Under the pieces are notes generated by a model. That model did not search any database, was not told the DNA's origin, and worked only from the letters and a program-made list of their open reading frames with translations. A stretch of 64,000 nucleotides of DNA, taken from assembly GCA_024305405.1 (NCBI GenBank), contig JAKNDB010000088.1, positions 3,614,001 through 3,678,000 on the forward strand. Direction: 5' to 3'. This stretch comes from Dirofilaria immitis. Its lineage: Eukaryota; Nematoda; Chromadorea; Rhabditida; Onchocercidae. This document shows positions 40,399 through 54,507 of this stretch, piece after piece; the first letter of the stretch is position 1; each line of letters opens with the position of its first letter. Both the position numbers and the translations under genes were made by a program.

Positions 40399-41303
40399 TA
40401 ACGCCTTAGCAAGACCCACAAGTAATATAAATGCATTTTAGACGATAGATGTGGAAGACACGCATCCTCTGGACTTTATCGAATTTAAATTTTTCCATTT
40501 AATTCCTTCACTAGCTCATCCAATAAACGAAACGAATTATAAATTCTAAAAATATATTTGATTCACTCTGGCTAAATAAAGTCTGTGCAGTTTCGAAAGC
40601 ATTTTTAAATTTTATTGTCACTACTCATATTTTTTCAAACGGAAAAGTCGATATATTGTTGGAAATCCATTTCGCGGATTTATTGACCGGAATACTTTAT
40701 TAACATATCGATAATGGAACGTCACTCTGGCACAATAAGTATAAGAATTTAGTATCCCAATTCACCCTAAAACCAGGAGTTTAGGATAATTATCAGCCAA
40801 AAATTATATGCAAGCAAATATATGGCAAAAGACCGTATAATGACAGGAAAATATGTCATATTATATGGTCGAAAGTCTTGATGATTCCATGAATTCCAAC
40901 TCTATAAATTATTCACAAGTCAATTCTTCTCGCAAACTCCGAATTTTTAAAATGACATAAACAACGCAAAATATTTCAAAGCATAAAAAAGTAAGTTAGC
41001 ACAATTCATTTCTACAAGGCAATGTTAAGAAAATCTCAAAATCGTAGCGCAAGGATTCTGCATAGTATCATTAATAAAATCAGCTTCTCGAATCACAACT
41101 TTCAGCAACCTGGAATCCGAAAAAAAAGAAAGAAATGGAAAAAAATTAAAGTTTTTTTAAGAAAGAAATACGTTAAAAGACATGTAAAACATATGACTCC
41201 ACAGCGAAATCGAATGTGATGTTTTGTGATTAACAAAAATTTTTAAGAAATAAGTTGAAGATTCAATTTTGCTGTTTCATTTTGAAAAATTTCGAATGAG
41301 TTT
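40399..41303. other. Intergenic stretch between the MAP3K and COA3 genes
   Basis: About 0.9 kb between two genes on the same strand. It contains a 65-codon very basic open frame on the + strand (41022-41219), which I reject as a gene because it is A-rich sequence without other support. Confidence 0.5.
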
Positions 41304-44300
41304 TTATATCAAAAAGCACAAATATAAACTAACATTTATATCAGCAAATGGATCTTTGCGAAGTTGTTCAGCCGTAGCTCGTTTACTTGGTTCGACTTGA
41401 AAACATAGATCCAGAAATGAATAACACGTCAAATCTGCTTGAACGCTCTGCGGTATTGTTGGCCTCATGCCACTACCAACACGAAAAACAACTTGTAGTA
41501 CTTGCTCGCATTCATGCCATGGAGGCTGAAATTGGAAATCTACTACTGCTATGCCCCGCTTTTCCAACAATTTTAAAGAACATGAACTGATGTAATTTGA
41601 ATCATAATGACGTAAATGTTAATTTGCCAAAGTGAAATTATTAAATTGGCATCCCAGAAAGTTCTCCTAAAGAACTGACCAATTAATATATTGTGATTTG
41701 AAGGAATGCTGAATAAGTTAAATTCGTCTTTTTACTAGCTTTGATAATATGACTTGTCTCAATCATAAAAAATACGAATTAAAACATAACTGACTTTGCC
41801 CGTACACATTTGCAGAACAACACAACCAACGCTCCAAATATCAGCTGCTCTACCATATCCAAAAAGTTCTTCTCTACCGTTTATTTCTGTCCGGCCACCA
41901 AGTGTTTGTACTTCTGGTGCCATATAAGCTGGAGTACCCACCCATTCAGCAACTTCACCGCAAGCTGTTGTACCATCCTTTAATCTCACAGAACTTCCGA
42001 AATCGCCAAGTTTTAAAACATCTCTTTTCCCGAGGAAAATATTTGCGGCTGAAAAATATGAAAGAGTTTATTTTTTATATGATACAAGCTAATAATATGA
42101 TAATATAAGAACGCATTTTCATAAAAGACTTTAATAAAAATATTTTACGTTTTATATCTCGATGAATAATCATTTTCATATGAATGTATTCAACTCCTTT
42201 TAACAAGAAATGAGTATATCGCCGAACACAACGCATATCTAGTAAACCTTCGCGACATACTTCTTCAAGTGTCCCTTCAGGGCAATATTCCATAAAAATA
42301 AGTAATTCTTCCTGAAAGAACTAATAAATTAAGTATAGTAAAACTATTTCGATCATGAAATTGAAAGAAAAAAAAGCTAGAATGATATGAAATGTACTCG
42401 ATGAACTTCCACTGCATAATATTTGACTAAATTTGGATGATCCAATAAGCTCAAATTTTCCACTTCATCAACCAGAGCCAATAAGGCTTTGTCATTTCGT
42501 TCAATACGAATTTGCTTCATTGCCATCAAACAATTTTCAGTTAAATTCATTACCACATATACTGTACCAAACTTACCAGATCCTAAAAACACGATTAAGT
42601 GAAATAAAAGAAAGATCGCTGAAACTTCGTTTAATGTATAGTTTCTTCAAAGTATAACAAAAATACAAGGACAATTTGATCATTAGAAGATATGCTTCCT
42701 TCTAGTGATACATAGCGAAAAGCTTCACACATAATAATGCATTAACTTTCTGTCCTAACTATCTCAAATTAATCTTGTACAAGAGTTTATAAAGTTCTTT
42801 TACCAATCATTTTTTCTAATCGTTGCCATTCAAATGGTGCTCGCTTTTTCGGATTAAAATATGTTGATAATGTAAGAGTCCTTCGACCACCTTCTGTCAC
42901 CCGGCCAATCTTATTGTCCGCCTTCAAAATCAGAAAATCAAATCATTTTCATTAAAAAATTTTTAATAAATAATCAAAATAATTTAGGAAACCATAACAA
43001 TGTGGAACACCTCCAAATATTCATTACGCTTCTTATCGATAGTACATAACAGGTCATAAATTCTTTGAGAACGAGCAATGGCATCTGTTGTAGAATATGG
43101 ATTAGATTCTGTATAACTACGAGAAGTTGTATCGTCCACTTCACAACCGAAAAAAGTTCCATCCACCAGTTCAGAATCTAGAAAATAACAATTTATGAAT
43201 AACGCCTTTCATGAATGCAAAGTTAGATCCAAAATCAAATCCACAATCCCATTAGAATTTTATTTCAGAAGCAAAAATAATACCTGGAATATTGCTACCG
43301 ACAACATGAGCAATGCATGCGTCCACAATTTTACCAAAGTCTAGAAAAAGAAGCGTAAAAATGAAAGAAAAAAAACTGATACACATAGTTATATTTTGCT
43401 AATACCATTTCCTCAACATTTTTAATTCATCAAATTAAATGTCTGTATTTTTAACTACTTATATTTTAACTATTTATCCATCCGTGTTGTCAAGAATATA
43501 CTTCAAATTTAATCCAAGAACATCCTTGCCTGCCTAGTACCAATAAACTTCACCACAATCCATATTAAAAAACTAATAAAGAGATGTGCCCTCCAGTTAT
43601 CTGACAAGGCATTTTTAGTTTTTTCATATGAAGAAAAAATCATTACGAAGAAATCACTGAAGAAAAAACTATTACAAAAGATAAAATCTAACTTTAAATT
43701 CCTCTCCTGTTAGTGTTACGGTAAGTTCTGGACATGCTGCCAGTATTAAAAACTGAAATGATTGTATAGCCCATAATGGAACAGTTCCATCACCTGGATT
43801 AATAAATTCTAATGCGAAATGCAACCAATCCTTTGCCCAGCAAATCGTTTGCCAGGCAAAAAAATGACGATCCTGTTTAGGTAATATTTGATAAAATTCC
43901 CGATGATACTGAAAAAGAAAAAATCACAAGATGCATCATGCAAAATAAAAAAGATTTTGGGAAACTGAAAAAGAAACTATCCCAACCTCGAAAGCAAGAT
44001 TATATGCTTGTATAAGTGTAGCTCGAACGGATTCCAACTCATTAACATCCAGAGAACTCAATTTTTGCCCATCTAACACATCTCTGATCATTTTGCCAGC
44101 AAATTCGTCAAATAACATTTGGCATGTCCGATAAGCGAATTCCTGGAAACTTTTAGATATTCTTGATGAATGCTTTGCATGATTAGGAAATTTATCAGGA
44201 ATAGCTAGTACATTACTTTATTTTGTGGACCATAAAACCAAACTAACTCTAAGCTGTTTTGCACTCTCAATGACGATATCGTGACAGGATGCTTGCTCTT

Positions 44301-47300
44301 CCAATACATCAAACATAAACTCATATCCCACTGTCATATTTCGAGTGAACAATTCTTTCATTTTTAATAATGATGATGCACTAATTGCTACCAAGCATGC
44401 ATTATTCGATAACTAGAATAAATTTTTTTACGTCTGTCATAATTTTAAAAATTTTTTAAATTGGAGTAAGTAAATGCAGATTAAAAAAAAGAAATAAGTC
44501 GTAAACTAGCGTAGCTGTTGCAATTTAGGGATTTTATTTTCATATTCGTGTTGGCAACCAAGTAGTTGAAGCGACGGTAACTAGAGATTTCAAAAGTTTT
44601 ACTTGTCTTATTTATTAAATCTTATGAAATATATAATGAAGAAGAATAAAATGTTCAACACGGATTTAAAGGATTTGAAGAATCTAAGCAAATTATTATA
44701 TGAAATAAATCATTTTTAGAATTTGTAAGGAAACTTTTTCTTTTAAAACTAATTTTTACCTGTAAGTAACGTAACGAAAGCTCAGTATCTGCATCAAGAT
44801 CAACTGTCAAACATTTACCAGTCCACATTTCTTGGGAAAAATCAGCAAAACATGACTGAAGCGAAATAATCAACAAATAACCGTTGCTGAAACAAATAGT
44901 ATAGAAAAAAGTGCAAATTTCGAAGCAATAACAATCCGAAATATACGAGGCATATATTTGAGTACAGCATGAGTGTTTCAGTGAAACTTACTAATCCATT
45001 ATATCTTTTGGTAATTCCGCACGATAACGAGAACACGTAATATTGAGTAAGATTCGGAGAAAATTAACATTTTCTGATGCATTTTGATCACAAAATATCA
45101 CATAATTATTATTCACGTTTGCTAAATCGTTGGAAATGACGACCTAAATCAAAAAGTTTCACATCAATCGGAAAATACTGTATAAACAAAATGTCTGAAT
45201 CAAAAAATTAGCAAGAAAGCATTTGGATCTTAAATTGAAAAAACTTTAATTCTCCCACAAAAAAATTTTGCTTTCAGCATTTTACTCGAATTGTAAGCAA
45301 AATATTTACCCAGAATTTAGGAACTATATCATAGCAAAGCAAACCCATATAATTGGAGTTGAATTATTTCCTTTAATGCGCTTGTGAGACAGTAAATTAT
45401 TTAATCCAAACGATAATGCAAGAGACTAACTTGTGAATGATTTGAAATTAGTAACTGGGACAGATAGCTACGTATATCGAAAGACTTCAGTTTATAAAGC
45501 GCACATATTTCAATATCTCTTAAAAGCATTCGAGCAAATGCAAGTGACCGCAAAGAACGATCCTTCATTTGACAAATTAATGATTTAAAATGCCTGCACG
45601 TAATAAATATTTGTGATGCATGCCTAAAGAAACGTTTTATTCAAGACGAAGTTTTTATTATTTATCAATCACCTTTTGAAGCATCATTCATTTTTATAAT
45701 AAACTTAGCTAAGACATTCATCTAGACTGTCATATACGTCAAAAAGATATGACCATTACACCGATAATTTTCATTTTCTCTGTTAACATAGTATTTATTT
45801 ATTTTCCTTTTTGACACATTATAACCCAGAAATTATTATGAAACATGGCATAAAAGCTAGCCGTTACAATTCAATTCATTACTATTTGTAAAAATAATTA
45901 ATTATTCAAGAATAACAGTTCTCACCGTCGTAGCGATAATTCGTCATATCCTTGAAGATCATCAGTACATGTATTCTCGAAAGTGCTTCTGCATTCATTC
46001 ATCAAATCTTCTTTTTCCGGTAAATAGTCATTGACCATCTTGCGCATCAAGTCACCCGCAATCATACTGTAAAAATATAATGAAAATTATATAAAAAAAG
46101 AGGACTACGGTGAAACATTCAAGCTTCGAAAGTGTAGTGATTATCAAGACTGCTCAGAAGTGGCAATACACTAGTAACACTTCCCAATATCGATATTTTC
46201 AATTAAATAAACAAATCCACTTAATCTATTCGCCAAGAGAGAAAATTCGATCTTACTATGCCACTAATCGATGCAACTATCAACAAAGTCGATGTAACTA
46301 TCAATCAAAGAAAAAAAGTCGAGATTGCAATTTGGTAAAGAAGCTGAGTGATAAAAAAGAAATCTTTTAGAAAAAAACGTGACAAAAATTTACAAACCAA
46401 AATCGATGTACTGTTTCACTTTGACCACAGATTACATTTACGGCAAAACGTCTCGCCACCGCCCATTGTGAAGTAAGATTTTCAATAACTCGTTCAGTCC
46501 ATTCGGCACCCATTCCTTCATTACTGATTTCTCCATGTACCCAGTCACGAATACATGTTAGGTAACTCTATGAAATTCATTCTGATTTTGGAAAACATTA
46601 AAATAGTAAAATTTCACTGATCTCGATTGACAAATTCAAACATTTCAATCATTTTTTTATTTGCAAGCATGTACCTTAAAAACTTCGGCCAATTCATCCT
46701 CAAATGGCACTAGACAACCGAGTAATACTTTGTTATCGACACCAGCCAATTGCACCAGTGATACAAATCGATGCTTCACAGCAACTGCAGCCTCGATACA
46801 ATCATGACAATCTTCCATAACCTAAAAACTATATTATTTATTCTGAGTTGTGCTTGATATGTGGACCAATTAAGTATTACTGGAACAGATTAAGTAGTGG
46901 TCATGAGCGAAAATCTCCCAAGAAAAAAATCGACCAATATAATATGCCTGGCATCTCCAAAATTAGTGTTGTCGAGAATGTAAAATAATTAATAAACTCA
47001 CTATAAGTAATCAAAAGCTGTTAATACTGCAGAAATTGAGAAACCGATTCTTATTATTTAAATCCTTGAAAAGAGCATCTAAGCGATCTATAATTAGTCA
47101 AATTTGAGATTTAGACATTACTATGAATCATGAGAGAAATAATCTTTCTTTACGATATATTACGATACTATATGTGTATATAATTCACTCATATGCTATG
47201 CGGATGGCTAAATCTTAGTTTTCCGATATGAATTATCTTTAATTTCATATTCAATTAACATGCCGTTTGAAGAGTTAACAAATCAGATGGGAGCTGCGCC

Positions 47301-50300
47301 GACCCACGCATTTTTAACCATTCGTGAACGAGGTCAAGCGGTACTCGCACTAAGAATAGAAATAAATTCTGGAAAGATGGCAATTTCATTGCTGAAAATT
47401 CATGATGATTCGTCAAACCATATGGTAAATCTCGTTTTTTCCTGCAAAAAGTTGAAAATAATTACGGAGAAAGCTGTATTGTATTAGACTGTAACTGTTT
47501 ACCTGGAATTAATTATATCTTTGAAGTAGGTTTAAATTTTGTTGCATATTCTATATTCATTTTAATAGCGATGAAATCATATCATTATACTATAGTACAT
47601 ATTAATTTTATATATGATAATATAGGAATGTATTGGAACTTTGGCGTGAATTTTTTTCGAAAGATATCATACCGAAAGTTTTTTATACTCTTATACTTAA
47701 AACGACATGAAAAATGACGGAAAGCGTCTAATAATATCTTTCTAATCATTTGTAATCTAAAAACTTACGTCCTCAGATTTTAAGTAATCATTGATATAAC
47801 AGTGAGGAGTTGATGCCTGCAAAATTAAGAAAGTTTCGAAAGGAAAATCTTGGAGGATAAAAACTATAAAGTGGAAAAATTTAAAAAAAAAGAGAAATGG
47901 GCGTACCATAGAATAATTCATTAACTGCTGCTCACTTCCATTTTCCACAACTTCTGCATAAGTTATTGGTAATTTTTCCAGCATTGTACTAGCTTTTCTT
48001 ATGATTGTAAAACAAACGCTATCTAAACGCTGCAATACTTTCCGCATACCTTTACGCCGTAAACTATGTGCTAAAAATATCGTTAGATAATTAACAATAA
48101 AAGAGACATATTACTCCATTCATTTTTTTACCAAATCTTATTTATAAATCGAAAATTTTAATTTAAAATATAGAAACTTTTAACTTACAAACGAAAGCAG
48201 TATATATGCTATTTGGTTGTTCAAGCAATGCAGGTAAATCTGATGACATGATCGATGGCGATGTTAACAATATATTTTGTTGGCTTTGAGAGTAATTTAT
48301 TCCGCTTAACTTAAATGAACTTAAAATTTAGAGCCAACAGTTGATACGTTCTGAATTGGCTAAAAATAAGACTTTGAATGCTTAAAGACTTTAACTTGCA
48401 ATTAATTTTTAGCAACTTAACCAAAAAAGAAGGAACAATTCGAAATATATCGCTGGCTTCTTTCAACAGAGCTTCTTTCATCAATGATGATCCCAACATA
48501 ATTGTTAGCGAATGTAATGCCCTGCATCAAATTTTTGATATTAGCAAAAATAATTTCATAAAACAGAAACAGACATTTTGCGATGAAGCAGGGAATTCAT
48601 TTGTATTCATAGGACTATCTAATGATGGCCACAAAAATCCTGCAATCGATCGATCACCGGCAATATCATCCTTTGATGAAACGTTCGGAGAAAGTGAAAG
48701 ACGTTGAATGGAACTATTGTTTTTGTACATACCCAGAATCACACCAACCTGCAGTTATACTGCTGGAGTCACTCATTTAATGCATAATTTTTTATTTTTC
48801 AACAAGAACGAATCAGTACTGTCATTTTTACCAATTTTCACAAATACATAATTTAATCATTAAAATCAGATCCATTTTTTTTAAATGGGGTTGTTAGTTA
48901 GAAATTCGTTACAATAAATAGTTGTTCTAACCAATGATAATTTGAAACATACCTCTCTTATACTGGCATATAAACCAATCGTAACATTATACCAAGCGTA
49001 AAGAATTTGAATTCGAGTTTTGACTAATTCATCCATATTTGTGGATCGTTCCATAATATTCATATTAGGATATAGCATCACGAAATTTTCATATCGCTCC
49101 AGTATCTTCCTTACTATTTTCAGTTCCGCCTTCAATGACCCCTGATTTGAAATCTCTGTGGATAGCAATATAGGTGACGAAGACTCATTTCTATCGTTTA
49201 AATGAAAATTCCGAATCTCTTCCAAGACGATTTTTTGTTTTTCACGTTCAGTTATGAGATACTTGTCATGTTCACGAGTTGATTTAATTTGATCACTTGG
49301 TGTATTCATCTTCCTGGAAGTGAAATTGGAAACGGTTCATTCAGATGCATTAATAAAAAAATTTTTATTCAAATGGAATAAATTTTAACCTGCCGGCAAC
49401 CGTTACTTGTAGATGCAACCATAATACGTCACTCCATCTGAAACGTTCGTTTCTGCGATTGATCAGAAGTACCTTAAAAACAAAGATTTACATAGTTATG
49501 AATTAATTTGTTTGTTTTTTAAAATCCTGGAAGATCTGATAATAATGTATCAAATCAATTTAATTATATTTTTAAAACGACTATGGTTAAAATTAATTTA
49601 GAAAATAATAGCTTTTTTCCCAACTAAAATAAATATATGTTGCTACTATGCATCGCATCGACTCATCAATCACTAACCTAATTAACTAAGCATTTAGAGA
49701 GCAAAAATTCTGAATAAAAAGCACTTGCTGTGAAGAACTTCGTACACTTCCAAATGTTGTCTTCTCGTACAATCGATTTAATTTAGCCATAACGCTGACA
49801 CGAAGCAAGCGGTATAAACTGCAGTGGTATTGATCCCGATCATTAGCTGATCTACCTAATTCACAACGCATTATAGCAGTTGATACGCGTGCTGACGGCT
49901 GCATCACAGTGTCAGACACTGGTTGATCAGGCTCCGGTAATAAGCATTGATAAACTTCATTACACTATAAGGCAACCATAATTTCTCCAAAAGCATCGAA
50001 TAATATTTATTACAAACACCTCGGGGATAAAGGAAATGAACGAAGAAATTTGGTAATGGTGAGGTCCATATAGAAATGCCTAATTTCCAATTGTTATTTG
50101 TTAAAAGCAGAATGAAAAATAATTAACTGTGGGAGATTATTATGAATTAATAATGATATTACAATCGAAGTTGAATGCTTACCACGGTATAGTTTTCATG
50201 ACGTAGAAATCGTTCGCCTTGTCCACGAAGTGATGGATTTCGTATCTTTACGCGGTCTTGAATATTCTCATTATAAAACTTTGCACCTGGGGAGGAATAT

Positions 50301-51154
50301 AATCTTTGATTAAAAGAAAAATTTCAATCAAAAAGAAGTGGAAATGAAAAAATTTGAAATAATTAAATTCTTAACATAAAAATTACACTGCTGAATTGAA
50401 TTATTTACCAAGTTTTGTCTTAGTTAAACTGTAACGTCCACTATATCCATGTTTTGCATTTGTTTTCCGTTTATCTTTTGATGATTTACTCTGGCATTTC
50501 ACTTCAGGTCTGGAAAAAAATGAAAAAACATAAAGAAAAATTTCTAGGACTGAATCTACGAACTAACAGAACACATAAGCTTACTTCACTAGACTCTGAA
50601 ACTAGATAAGTTTCGTTAGAACTAAATAAGCTTTTCGTTTTGTAATGATGATATTTTATGGACAACAAACATTCCAGAAACATTTTTAACAAGCTTTTCA
50701 CTCCATTAAGTGTAGTTATAACGCTGAAGTAGGCTAGTTGAGATAATTTTCATATGTATGCTCTTTTCTTGTTACAAATTTAAATGTCTACAATTTGAAT
50801 GGGACTTCCTAAACCATTTCATTAAGCAATTAAATCCGTGGTTAAGTGATAATTGTGCATCGGGCTCATGTTAACAGATGGTACTTAGCTAAGTCTCTGC
50901 GTTAAGCAATGTTACCATCAAATAAGGAAAAGTTAACTGCACCTAATGAATAGTTAGCAATAGAATTCTTGGCATTTAATTTCATTCATTTATTAGATTT
51001 CTAATGTAAAAAATGCTACCAAATAAATCTGAAAGAAAGAAAGAAAAGGGAATTACCTGCATTCTTTAACGGATAAAGCAGCAAAAAGCTGAGGAAGACT
51101 ACAGCACCGTCTTATATTACCATCCCACGACGTATCCAAATCCCCAACTAGCAT
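41304..51154 (-). CDS. mtk-1: MAP kinase kinase kinase, MTK-1/MAP3K4 (MEKK4)-like
   Basis: MEKK4-class kinases phosphorylate MAP2Ks of the p38/JNK stress pathways. I assign 27 exons (about 1,400 aa): 51154-51057, 50509-50409, 50286-50183, 49964-49725, 49472-49390, 49313-48953, 48748-~48575, 48521-48422, 48309-48189, 48070-47907, 47816-47769, 46821-46675, 46567-46398, 46066-45926, 45593-45431, 45143-44992, 44886-44760, 44412-44248, 44142-43987, 43908-43693, 43340-43284, 43177-42993, 42921-42804, 42582-42398, 42311-42149, 42048-41795, 41525-41304. The long N-terminal part is helical and holds MEKK4-like blocks ([40 protein letters not shown]). Kinase domain: [17 protein letters not shown] (K~1153), [67 protein letters not shown]. 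Phases fit at every junction except 48575/48521 and 43693/43340. Stop at 41304 leaves a short C-terminus. Confidence 0.92.
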
Positions 51155-54100
51155 TTTCGTGAAATATTCCAGTTTACCAAATTATTCAACCAACTGATCG
51201 AATAAACATGATGAAGAAAAAGGACTGAAAATATTTTCCATTTGGCATGTGATATATTAAACTGATTTCTGACCGACTTCCGGATGAACAGATAACATTT
51301 CTAGCTTTGATTATACAGTAAACGAAATCGATTTACAACTGAATGAATCTACCATAATCCCGACTGAAACGATATATATCAGAATTTCCAGTAAAGATTC
51401 AACTTATATTAAGCGTAAAGAAAATATAAAAATACGCCAAACAATTATAAAAGTTCAAATGAAAACATTCGTTCAGGAAATACGTGAACTACTACATGAC
51501 TAGACTTCTACAGTATACACAAAAGTGATACGCGTATCACACAACGAAATATCTTTGCGCGTATAAAAGGGCTGTGGAAATTAAAGTGTAAAAAAAATAT
51601 GCGGACATTTCGAGATATTAATAGAAGAAAGACGAAATGTATGCTGAAGCATGATGAAGAGATTGTGAATTCGGCAGAGGAGAAAAGAAAGAGGCGCTTA
51701 TGAAATAATGTACAAAATCTATATCCTTAAGATGCAATAAAAACGTGACTACTAATTTTAGATGTGTGAACACAGTGGGAAGCATAATTTGATGGGATGT
51801 GGGCATATTTTAAGAAAACGTAAACCTCACGCAATGAAAGCTATAAAGATGGGTTAATTTAAATTAAGGATTTAATAAAGCTTAGTTTAATGAAATTAAT
51901 TTGAACTATATGTGAACATTGTCGATTAAGAATGTATCATTCATAAAATACATGCCAACTTTCATACATTAGCCTTTTAGGGATTTCGTTAATTCAGTTA
52001 TTTTATTTATTAAAATTATCAATTATAGTGTTAAATTGTCTATTAAATTACTCAAATTAGATTAAATTTAATGGCGAAAGTTAATTTGATATAAATTTGA
52101 TATATTTTATTATTATTTTGATGCAAATTCTGAAGAAATTATAAATATTACAGACAAAACGTTTATTTTTAATTACTTTTGTTTGTTTTAATAGCTCATT
52201 CGAACACAATTTCAATATCTTCACGATGGTGCTTATTTTTGCGAATACTCTATGTAATAAATTATCAATATTTTTTAATTTCAAGTTTTCTTGAAGGCAG
52301 TATCAATGCACAAGAAAGTGATCTTGTGATTCGGTGATTTCTGACGGATCATTCTGATTCACTAAAAATTCCAGAAACTACCACAGAATTCCATAAGTAA
52401 TGCATATTGCTTGGATTTCTAGAAGAACAGTAATTTTATCGATGAGAATCTAATATTAAAATAATATGAGTTTCTCTAAATGTAATTGAATCTTATTTTA
52501 CTGACTTAGTTTTGAAATTAGTTTTGATTTTCTTCAGTTCTTCGCTGCGTTCGGTTATTTTAGATTTTTAAATTAATTTAGTATGGTTCAGATCTTGTAT
52601 TGATCCCTTCTCTTTCTTCGCAACTATTCATGAGCAGTTGCAATGGAATTTTTATTATCGTCACATTTTCATTATTTTTTTTCCTCTTGAAAAACGAGTA
52701 AAAAATGAGATGAGTCACCAGTGTGAAACTTTTTTATAAAGTATTTTTATTTTTCAACAATTTGAAAAAATATAAAATCAAATCTCTAGTGGGTTATCGT
52801 TTTTCAGGTATAAATATAGTAAAAGATACCAGAATTTGATTCACAAAATGTGGCTACAAATTTTTAACATTGAAACAGCAAAAATGCTTTCTATCCGTAT
52901 ATCAATAGTTCAATTAAGATAGATGAGAAACCAAAAAATGCTAAATAAATTACAATCACATATGGATTATGTTTCATGATAGGATAATGTCTCTTGCCTT
53001 TTATGTTTGGAAGGTTTTTCGCTTTTTCCGGACTGAGGATCGGAAATACAGCCATGAAAATTAGTATCATAAATGATATATGAATAAAATTTTAGCGTAG
53101 TTTCACAAAACAATTAAAATGGTCAAAATATATAGCAACACAATGGTACAATATTTTGAAAAATAGCGGCAAAAATAACCAAATACAGGAAAAGAGAAAC
53201 GGAAAGATAATTTGCCGAAATATTTCTTATTTAAATGGATAAAGTAAAAAGTAGAAATAAATAAAATGCATAAAAATCGTGAAAAATGACGAGAAAGATT
53301 GGTCGAATTATTTTTGAATAGTATTCTTTTATTGAACATTCGCTCGGATTTTTATGATTAACAAAAACACGCATATTACAAGCCATATAGAAGCACTTTT
53401 CTATCGTATGCATTTGTAACAATCGTAATAAACAAGAAATTAAAGAATTAAGATCAGTATTCAAAATAATTCTTTCTCGTCAACTTTATCAATTCGATAA
53501 TAGTCAGTTCGAAAATGCACTGTGGTCCTCTGATGAACCGAAAAGTAACAATTCTATCCAGATTTTAGATTATCAGATATAAAAACACCATGGGAAGCGA
53601 CTACAGTAAAAGACAACTGAATAGAAAATGCTATAATATATTAATTGGTGCTGGATTCTGCGCTCTCGATCTACGTCTATACATACAATATTCAAACACA
53701 ATCTTTTTGTTGTAATTAATTAATTAATAGAGAGATGAAATGCTGTGCTTTTCTTTCTATCATTTTCGAATTGACTCTTCAAAATATTTATAATATACTA
53801 TTCGTTGAATTAATTTCTATCGTTTTAATTTTAATTTTTAACAGATTTTCAACAAATGTCGTTAGAAGTGTTCAGTCCATAACTGTCAAGAATTTACAAA
53901 AATATTTATCAAAGATATGATTAAATTAATGGGATTAGATGATGTAAGAATAAACATTTGAATAGAATATTTAGATTAGTTTCCTTTAAGATGAGAAAAG
54001 CATTTTTAAGATGAATATTTACCTAATGTAACAAGGATGAGGAAGAATGTTTTATATTTATACAAAGGGATGATAAATGGAATTGCTAAAATTGTAAACA

Positions 54101-54442
54101 ATCACTTACATCTATCATAATCATTACAATGATTAATTATTAAGGAATTTCGATTATAAATATTTATTTAGAAACATTTAAAAACATTTTGATTATAAAT
54201 AATTATTCAGAAGTATAACATTTTATTTATATTTATAAATATTTTCAGTTTCCTTGCAGCAAATAGGTTATCAGAAAGTACTTAATTTAGCAATTTAACC
54301 TAAAATTAGACCTTTACAAGTAAAATTTTGTCTTATCCTTATATCAAACTGTCGAATAATCGTTAGAATATATTTTGTTTAGTAAGCTAAAATGAATAGC
54401 TTGTTTTATATTTTAATATCACATAATTTTATGTGCAATAAG
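51155..54442. other. Gene-free stretch
   Basis: Upstream DNA of the MAP3K gene and downstream DNA of the PP1 gene. Open frames of up to 78 codons lack coding character. A 42-codon frame at 53590-53718 (+) follows an acceptor-like TTTTAG, but I could not build a gene from it. Confidence 0.45.
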
Positions 54443-54448
54443 TTTATT
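54443..54448 (-). terminator. AATAAA polyadenylation signal candidate of the PP1 gene
   Basis: On the - strand a canonical AATAAA lies about 60 bases after the PP1 stop codon at 54508-54510, the expected spacing for a short nematode 3' untranslated region. Confidence 0.6.
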
Positions 54449-54507
54449 TAAATATGTGATTTTTTTCTTTCAGAACTGAAATAATTATGAATTGCAATTT
54501 ACATATA

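Noticed and set aside
41022..41219. 65-codon very basic + strand open frame
   Set aside because: A-rich sequence gives Lys/Arg/Asn by composition; no motif, splice context or second line of support.
41387..41590. 67-codon + strand open frame
   Set aside because: Antisense of the last MAP3K kinase exon, which reads [10 protein letters not shown] and [13 protein letters not shown] on the - strand.
53590..53718. 42-codon + strand frame beginning MGSDYSKRQLNRK after an acceptor-like site
   Set aside because: No downstream exon in a matching phase could be found; the only candidate is the PP1 antisense frame.
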